This document shows positions 57,718-64,000 of a stretch of 64,000 bases of DNA, piece by piece (position 1 is the stretch's first letter; every line of letters starts with the position of its first letter). A program made the position numbers and the translations under genes. The DNA comes from Micropterix aruncella (taxonomy: Eukaryota > Arthropoda > Insecta > Lepidoptera > Micropterigidae), in assembly GCA_944548615.1 (NCBI GenBank), contig OX155957.1:25357953-25421952 (forward strand). The letters run 5' to 3'. The notes below the pieces were generated by a model, which had not been told where the DNA came from, did not search any database, and saw only the letters and a program-made list of their open reading frames with translations.

Positions 57718-57905
57718 TAGTGTATGCGTAGTAGGTATTTCATTTTAATATCTTTATTATTAAACCTTGGTCACGCCTATTTTACACTTTTTAAACTGTT
57801 GCTTTTATTTTTATTTATTTATTTTAATCTATACAGGAATCTATACACCCGTTTCAAAACAGCTCAAAACGTAAACACACAAACATAAAAAGTAGGATTA
57901 TATAA

Positions 57906-58207
57906 TGGGCTGGATTGCGTTTCTTTGTGAACTAAAATCGGAAATTAGTCCGTGTGAACGAGAGAGGGCAATACGCTAGAGCGGAATGTGAGATGACCGG
58001 TTGTCACTTTTTCGCATTAAAACTGCCCGCCAAGGTCAAATCTTACACCGCACGAAATATGCTCGAATTTATTCGGACGAGTATAAGTTCGACAGGTAGT
58101 ATTTATCGATGATCGTTCGTTTCATATTCCGCTCTTAACGTATTGCTCTGTCTCGTTCGCTTGGATTAATTATAATTTTAGTTCACAAAGAAACGCAATC
58201 AGGCCCA
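57906..58207 (+). repeat. Family E MITE-like element, complete copy
   Basis: tgggctggattgcgtttctt to caaagaaacgcaatcaggccca. 302 bp with ~40-bp inverted ends and a palindromic interior (gcaatacgctagagcggaat / attccgctcttaacgtattg). It is the reference copy for the interrupted one at 19577. Confidence 0.85.
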
Positions 58208-58229
58208 ATAACTACATAATTATTTAAGT

Positions 58230-59418
58230 AAGTATACAGGATGAGTTTTTTTATTAGTGACATCTTTGAAGTAGGTGAATCAATATAAGCAAATGAACAA
58301 ATGTAGATAAAGAATTTGGTAAAAAATAGAGATCATTTTTTATGTAAAAAAGTTTTTTTTATAATTAGTTTTTTTTTCAAAAGCGGTAAAAAATCTAGCA
58401 GTAGTTAAAATATTGCGAATTTTGTTTATTTGCGATATTTTACCTATTTATAGATAGAGCAGCGCGCCTCACGCTTGGCAGACTTTTATTTATCAGTCAA
58501 GAATATTAAATTTTCCAATAAAATAAAATAGAAAACAAATTATATTTCTTTTTTTTTTACCGTTTTTATTTAAATCGATAGTTGTTTATTTGCTCGTACT
58601 AATTCACCCACTTCAAGATATCACTACTAAAAAAGTCACCTGTATACATGCAAGATTGATGAATCATTGTGCAGGAGAGCAAGATTTAAATTAATTTCAC
58701 TTAAAGCATAGCAACATGTGTTTGGCTTGTTAACCATTCAAAAATATCTCATTACTAGGCAGTGCAATAGCTTGTTACACTACCCTTCCAGTGGGGCTCT
58801 ATCTGCCTATGTCAGCTCCGCAGATGGTGGTATGCATGAAGGAATGGCTGCGGGATTAGGATAGAGCACATATAGCTCCACAGCCTGGAGAAATAATGGA
58901 TTGTAGACCCTCCTACTGAACAGTCTATGCACATGGAGAAGTATATGACCCTTCTCCATGCTCAAGTGAAGAAAAGCTTAATATGCCTATCTTGAAGGGG
59001 AAGGGAATACTTGGGTAAATCTGAGGATAGTAACCGTACTTGCGCATATAAGGCAACTCCCTGCTATCATGTTTATCATAATCTCTCATGTTTATCATAA
59101 TCTGTCTTTTATTTAGTTTTATATTTTTATGTTTTTTTCTTGTTCAACGTTAGCATTAATTTTGTTATGTAGTCATTTATTTTTAAACTTACACTCTAGC
59201 TTTAATATTCAAGGGCAAATTGGATTCATCTGTAATGCCCTTGAATACTATTTGAAACTAATAAATAAATAATAAATAAATAAATACACAAGTACCTCAG
59301 CAACTTACGCTGTATTTTCTCCGATGCGGAGTACTCGAGGACACTCCTAATATGAGTAGTGTAGAATAGCAATATTGTATTGCTATTGCTGAGAATTCGA
59401 CTGTTTTAAATAATATAA
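58230..59418. other. Intron sequence with repeat family K, copy 2
   Basis: 58300-58655 shares taaaatattgcgaa, gcgcctcacgcttggcag, tttatttatcagtcaag and cacccacttcaagatatcac with 33975-34385. 58700-59300 has no recognised feature; (AAAT)n near 59262-59285 may be a LINE tail. Confidence 0.5.
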
Positions 59419-59442
59419 TCTAAAGTTTTACCTGTACGCACA

Positions 59443-59660
59443 CAGATGTCTCCAGACTCCCACGGCTGTTAGTCGGAATGCAAAATCGATTGGCTGACAC
59501 CGAACGGTGAGCAAACCATCTAGGAGCACCTGAAGGTTGACTCCTAAGGGACACTAGCCCGCATACCAGTCCTACCCGGGCTCGCACTTCTGCATGGAGG
59601 CCGCCGGATAGGTGTTGACCCGTGCGTTTGACTGACCCTATACAATCGGGCCTATTAGCT
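59443..59660 (-). repeat. Family I repeat, inverted fragment
   Basis: gtcctacccgggctcgcact, ggataggtgttgacccgtgc and gggcctattagctccc are the reverse complement of the first third of the unit at 43254. Adjacent to a reverse-transcriptase fragment. Confidence 0.7.
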
Positions 59661-59668
59661 CCCAATGC

Positions 59669-59838
59669 ATGTGCACAATAGATAGCATTTTATCAAAATC
59701 CGATAACAAGCAATATGGAATATTGTTAATGTATGCAAGTAAAAGAAACAGTCCTAGAATGGAGCCTTGTGGAATTCCTTTCGTAATCGGCTGGGGATTT
59801 CAGACGTATTTCGTCATGTTCCAGTTTCTGCAGCAGAA
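59669..59838 (-). mobile_element. Reverse transcriptase motif-B fragment
   Basis: The minus frame reads ITKGIPQGSILGLFLLLAYI and NNIPYCLLSD, the GVPQGS.LGPLLF..YIND block. Fewer than 60 codons. It differs from the neighbouring LINE, which has GVPQGSHLGPLLF. Confidence 0.75.
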
Positions 59839-59839
59839 T

Positions 59840-62345
59840 ATTTATTTATTTATTTATTTTTTATTTTTTATTAGCTAAATGCATACAGCATATTCATTAT
59901 ATAAAAAATATTTTATAAATTAACATTAATATAGCCATTAATACATTTTAAATTAGCAAATAATATAAAGCACCTATTAAAAAAATATATAATTTTATAA
60001 CCTTATTTTAAGAAAAAAGGAAAAAGAAACATTTCTAAATTTAATGTATAAGTACAATAGGAGAATGGAAATGGAAGGAAGGGATTGTTATAACATTATG
60101 TGTAATATACGTCCATAAATGGCCATACATACATATACTATTGACATATATATAGGTATATACATACACACATAAATACATTGTATATAATAAAGTAATA
60201 AGTAGTGCGTATTTTATAAATATTTAAATTAATTATCGTTCCTGAGCTTTTCTTCGACTGCGTGAAGAAAAGGCTTCCTGTCCAGAGAAAATATGTCAAG
60301 GTCATTAAACCTGTTATTAAAAGAGGTGAGTAACTGTATCATAGTAGAGTTGCTGAAGTGGCTTGTATTGCATCTGGGCACGTGAAACAAACGAGAAACT
60401 CGGGTACTTCTGGGGGCCACTCTCAAGGAAATTCGCTCCATTAAAGCCGGACAGTCTATTAAACCATGAAGGATGTCAAATAGGAATGACATGTCGGTTA
60501 TGGTCCGTCTATTATAGAGCAGTGCATGCAACCTTAAAGTAATCCGTTCGCTCCTCATATGTCTCGAAGTTCGTGTGCTCGCACCAATTTAGGTATCGCA
60601 AGAAACGCTTTTGGACGCCCTCAACCTTGTTGACAGATGCAGCATACATCGGTGACCATATAGTGGATCCGAAGTCTAAGACACTTCTGACATATGCGTA
60701 ATACAGCATTTTTAAGGCGAGGGTGTCACTGAACGGTCTGCATACTCTAATCAAAAATCCTAACATTTTCTTGGCCTTAAGAACTATGTGATCTATGTGG
60801 TCGTTGGATGTAAGCTTCGTATCTAAATAAAGTCCGAGGTCGCGTATTAAAGATGTTTTTGGAATGTTTTCGCCATCGATAAGATAGTTATATACAATTG
60901 GCCGAGTATTTCTGGTAAAACTGATGGCATTGCACTTTAAGGGATTGAGGCATAGCTTGTTTTTGTGGCAGTATACCAAGAGCTAGTCGGTCTAGATCGC
61001 GTTGCATGTTTATGCAATCTTTCGTACCTTTAATGGTGGAATAAATTTTTAGGTCATCGGCATAAACGATACATTTAGATGTGTGAAAGCAAGATAAGAT
61101 GTCATTAATATAAATATTAAACAATAATGGCCCGAGATGCGAACCTTGCGGTACTCCAGAAGGTACTCTAACATACTCGGACTTATAACCCCCAACAGTG
61201 ACCGCTTGATGTCGATTGGCCACATAAGACGCAAACCATCTCAGCAGATCCCCGTGTATTCCGAACTGTAGTAATTTGGTAATTAGTATGGGGTGATTAA
61301 CCCTGTCAAAGGCCTTCGAAAAGTCAGTGTACACGGCGTCCGTCTGTAGGCGTTTATCCATGTTTTTCGATATAAAATCGGTAAATAGACTAAGATTAGT
61401 TATGACAGAGCACTTCTTTAAAAAATTGTGTTGATACTCAGAAAGCGAGTTTTTAATTGCAGGATAAAGTTGGTCGTACACAATCTTCTCGAAGACCTTA
61501 CTCAGAACTGGAAGAATTGAAATTGGGCGATAATTTTCAATACTGTTTCTGGGACCTTTTTTATGTATCGGGATAATTAGTGCCTGTTTCCACACGTCAG
61601 GGAATATTCCCTCTTGTAGCGATCGCGTAAAGATAATTGTCAGAGGCGGAGATAGAGAAGCGGCGCAGTTGTTAAAAAACATAGGTGGAATTCCATCGCA
61701 ACCTGCGCCCTTATTGATATCCAAGTTAGATAAATACTTGTAAATAACCTCTGCAGAAAATTCGATCGAACCGATCGAACAGTTTGTTGGGTTGTACGGG
61801 TGAACGTCCGCAAGTGCCGGGTACGACGTGGATTGGTCAACAGAGCTGAAAACTGATTCGAAATATGCAGAGAATCCTTCGCTAATGCTGGAGCCATCGT
61901 TAAAGCAAATATCTCCACAGACCATAGATTGTGGTATTTAACCGCCTTTGGGTATATTTTTTAAGTATGTCCAAAAGTGCTTAGGATTACGGCGAATATT
62001 AACCGAGCTCCGATTGACAAATTGACGGAAGCATTGTTTTTGCATCATTTTTTGCCTACGACGGAGTAATGCGGAGTAATGCGGAGTGTCATAGTCAAGG
62101 GGATTACAGTTCTTCTTCCACTTCTTGTGATATCGGTTCTTTTCTTTGATTATATTTTTTAGGGCTGGCGAGAACCATGTTAGGAAGAGCGGATTGGCTG
62201 TTGTTCGCATAGGTACGAAATTCTCGATAGAATGGTTGTAGAGATAGCTGAAAACACTGTCAGTTTTTTCAGCCTTATCAAGATGGTGAATCCTTTGTAT
62301 GTGACCCGTATGGATTTTCTTGCCAACAGGACCTGCTAGCTAAGA
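59840..62345 (-). mobile_element. CR1/Jockey-like LINE, nearly full reverse transcriptase, recently broken
   Basis: The minus strand from ~62345 encodes the post-endonuclease region (PALKNIIKEKNRYHKKWKKN, FWTYLKNIPKGG), one in-frame TAA, then the reverse transcriptase: NKGAGCDGIPPMFF, NYRPISILPVLSKVFEKIVY, VYTDFSKAFDRVNHPIL, SGVPQGSHLGPLLFNIYIND and CIVYADDLKIYS. A frameshift near 60975 leads to NPLKCNAISFTRN and IRDLGLYLDTKL. A second near 60540 leads to the C terminus DMSFLFDILHGLIDCPALME ... EEKLRNDN and stop at 60229. Catalytic Asp residues are intact. The 3' end is an AAATA-type tail (59839-59870). 5'-truncated. Confidence 0.9.
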
Positions 62346-62439
62346 CCGGCAGTGATCAGTCTAATTCTCTAGATTTCCTCAGTCTTTCAGTCTACTACTT
62401 TAAGTAAACTTTAGGATGGTTTTGCAAAGTGTTGATTAT

Positions 62440-62690
62440 TACTTTCTTAGTCCATCAAACGACAAGGAGGCAAAGTTTTGTGATACGGTAAAAAAAAAAA
62501 ACAGATATAGACGGAAATATCCAATTTGAGCCTCCTCGAGACGATTAAGGCCATTTTCCTGATTGCAGTCAGTCTGTGTGCCTGTGTGTGTACTCCTCCA
62601 TGATACCGACCAAACGCTTCTTCTTGATACACAGATGTCTTGATAGGCCGAAACCAGTGTGACATTTTGGTTAGAATATCTCATATACGA
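62440..62690 (+). repeat. Family B repeat, copy 4
   Basis: tccatcaaacgacaaggagg, cctcgagacgattaaggcca, tgtgtgcctgtgtgtgtact, then gaccaaacgcttcttcttga and ttgataggccgaaaccagtg. A shortened member of the family at 28425-28800. Confidence 0.75.
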
Positions 62691-63076
62691 GCTACATTAA
62701 TAATATTTCAATTCCGCCATACATTTCAATCAAATATTAATGCCATCTGTTGGCGCTTGGCCCGAACCCGCCCTTAACCGAGGAACGAATCGCGCCGCCT
62801 GAGGCGGTTGTATTGGAACCCAGCCGGGTTCGTCCACCGGTCGAGAAAGGCACTCATCAATTTTATTTATGAAATGAATATTTAGATAGATAAACAGCCC
62901 TAGGCTACTTGCTGGGGAAAACTTGGGGTGACACAAGCAATTTTTTTAAGAGTGCCAGAAGCAAAATTTTATTTTCAAAAGTTCTATATTTCTGGGATAA
63001 TGTGATAGAATAGGAAACGCCTTGGATGTATCTGTAATCTAATTATGCAATATTAATTTCACTTTTTTTATTTCAG

Positions 63077-63166
63077 AGTAAAAGATCCAGCAGTACGAAG
63101 GAAAGTCCAGCAGTATGGTCGAGGCTTTTGCGTCCGTTCCCAAAAGATCCTGGCGATAAATCATGA
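63077..63166 (+). CDS. Probable terminal exon of the coiled-coil gene (29 codons + stop)
   Basis: Acceptor ctttttttatttcag is followed in phase 0 by SKRSSSTKESPAVWSRLLRP, nine more residues and TGA at 63164. Phase 0 agrees with the donors at 56590 and 50914. In phase 2 the same exon gives a different 35-residue tail (VKDPAVRRKVQQYGRGF...) ending with TAA at 63183-63185. Phase 1 stops at once. Which tail is used depends on the unseen donor: skipping the 1,035-bp exon gives phase 0, while weak phase-2 GT sites inside that exon (57615, 57681) would give the other. A poly(A) signal follows at 63484. Confidence 0.6.
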   Translation, partial: SKRSSSTKESPAVWSRLLRPFPKDPGDKS

Positions 63167-63483
63167 TATCCCTTATAATAACTAACTGTCTTGTAATTAA
63201 TGTAAATAGACGTCTTACTAAATGATTTTTGTATAAGTGTTCTTTTACGGAAAATGATCTTCCTGCAAATCGTGCCTTACTTTATATCTTATCAAGTAAG
63301 AGTCAAAATGCAACGACAATTTATTTTAGGTATGTCTTACGACTGAGATTATGTCCATGATATTTTAGATTTTAGTATTATTGGCTTTTTAAAAAATTCA
63401 ATTTGACTTTTAATATGGATGTCAGCCATCATTGTTATCAATGTTATGTAGAATTGTTTGATAATGGAGATTTTTATAATCAT

Positions 63484-63498
63484 AATAAAAGATTTATT
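63484..63498. terminator. Back-to-back poly(A) signals between convergent genes
   Basis: AATAAA (63484-63489, plus) is followed three bases later by TTTATT (63493-63498), which is AATAAA on the minus strand. The plus signal lies about 320 bp after the TGA at 63164. The minus signal lies only 21 bp past the MtnB stop. A TG-rich stretch follows on the plus side. One short block could therefore end both transcripts, with very short or overlapping 3'UTRs. Confidence 0.55.
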
Positions 63499-63518
63499 AT
63501 ATTTACAGAGTGGTTTAA

Positions 63519-63818
63519 TTATTCGATTTGTTTTGATTCGGGGTTGTGTTCTGGATCGAGTCCGAGTCGCTTCATTTCAACCGCCATCTCGAAGAGGTAA
63601 TCGTAACATTCAGACATAGTCTTGGCTTGTTCCCAATTGTCGCCCCAGACGTAGACTCCGTGTCGTCTCACCAGGACTGCACTCGTCCCAGGGTAGTCTT
63701 CCAGAGCTTGAGCCATGCTGCCCGCTAAGTCTTTCTCGAAGGGAGTGTTGTCTATGATCGGCACTACTAGCGTTTCGTCGTATCTGAGATATCGTTTGAG
63801 TGAAGCGTCTTTGATTCC
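63519..63818 (-). CDS. mtnB: Methylthioribulose-1-phosphate dehydratase, last exon
   Basis: The minus strand has an acceptor cttgtag just above 63818, then 99 codons and TAA. It reads [31 protein letters not shown], and the diagnostic [20 protein letters not shown], then [20 protein letters not shown]. This is the C-terminal third of the class II aldolase-like dehydratase APIP/MtnB, a cytosolic Zn enzyme that converts methylthioribulose-1-phosphate to diketo-methylthiopentyl-1-phosphate in methionine salvage. The His of RRHGVYVWG is the family's conserved late zinc ligand; the earlier ligands lie in exons outside the window. The gene is convergent with the coiled-coil gene. Confidence 0.95.
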   Translation of the reverse strand, partial: GIKDASLKRYLRYDETLVVPIIDNTPFEKDLAGSMAQALEDYPGTSAVLVRRHGVYVWGDNWEQAKTMSECYDYLFEMAVEMKRLGLDPEHNPESKQIE

Positions 63819-64000
63819 CTACAAGATAAATAAACAATATAGTTCAGAAGGACTTATAGGGGTATTCTGGTCGAGAGGCCTAAATTTTAGGCGTTTTTCC
63901 GAGATGGATAAAAATGTTAAAACATTTTTACAATCCATTTTTTTACAAAATGTTCATTGAAGTTTCAATACAAAAATAAAAAAACACCAACAAAAAAAAC

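Overview
The window is eukaryotic nuclear DNA, almost certainly from an insect and most likely from a moth or butterfly. The DNA is AT-rich, small exons sit in very long introns with GT..AG junctions, and the introns are packed with CR1/Jockey-, R1- and RTE-like LINE fragments, a tRNA-headed SINE, TTAA-flanked MITEs, a mariner relic and long (AT)n arrays. There are no bacterial operons, CRISPR arrays or intact tRNA/rRNA genes. The lepidopteran assignment is an inference from repeat style.

One plus-strand gene spans nearly the whole window. I read 15 to 16 exons from 1939 to about 63166, each bounded by a plausible acceptor and donor. All introns are phase 0 except two phase-2 introns (after 37933 and after 40597). 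Joined on paper they give about 1,400 residues: a long Glu/Lys/Arg/Leu-rich coiled-coil protein, then an acidic Ser/Thr region and a strikingly Cys-rich module (16 Cys in 80 residues) near the C terminus. I do not recognise it with certainty. A centrosomal or cytoskeletal scaffold, for example the ninein/Bsg25D class, is only a guess. At the right edge the last exon of a convergent minus-strand gene encodes the C-terminal 99 residues of methylthioribulose-1-phosphate dehydratase (MtnB/APIP, methionine salvage). The two genes appear to share a bidirectional AATAAA/TTTATT polyadenylation region.

Layout: 1-1938, repeats and an (AT)n array; 1939-2043, first visible exon; 2044-32864, a ~31 kb intron full of LINE, MITE and fold-back relics, possibly with one more small exon at 26269; 32865-38682, exon cluster; 38683-45557, exons separated by a nuclease-domain element relic, a TTAA MITE and near-identical repeats flanking one exon; 45558-50914, exons plus a 5S-rRNA-like sequence and a decayed copy of part of a downstream exon; 50915-56509, intron with a large inverted-repeat element, an R1-like endonuclease relic and a minisatellite; 56510-57717, penultimate exons with an in-frame stop; 57718-63076, intron holding the best-preserved LINE; 63077-63166, terminal exon; 63519-63818, MtnB exon.

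I found no convincing new defence or mobile 'system'. The most unusual items are the Cys-rich exon and its decayed partial duplicate 8 kb upstream, a PD-(D/E)XK-like nuclease relic, a 5S-derived pseudogene or SINE, an element with perfect 35-bp terminal inverted repeats, and several nested insertions whose target duplications can be read directly.
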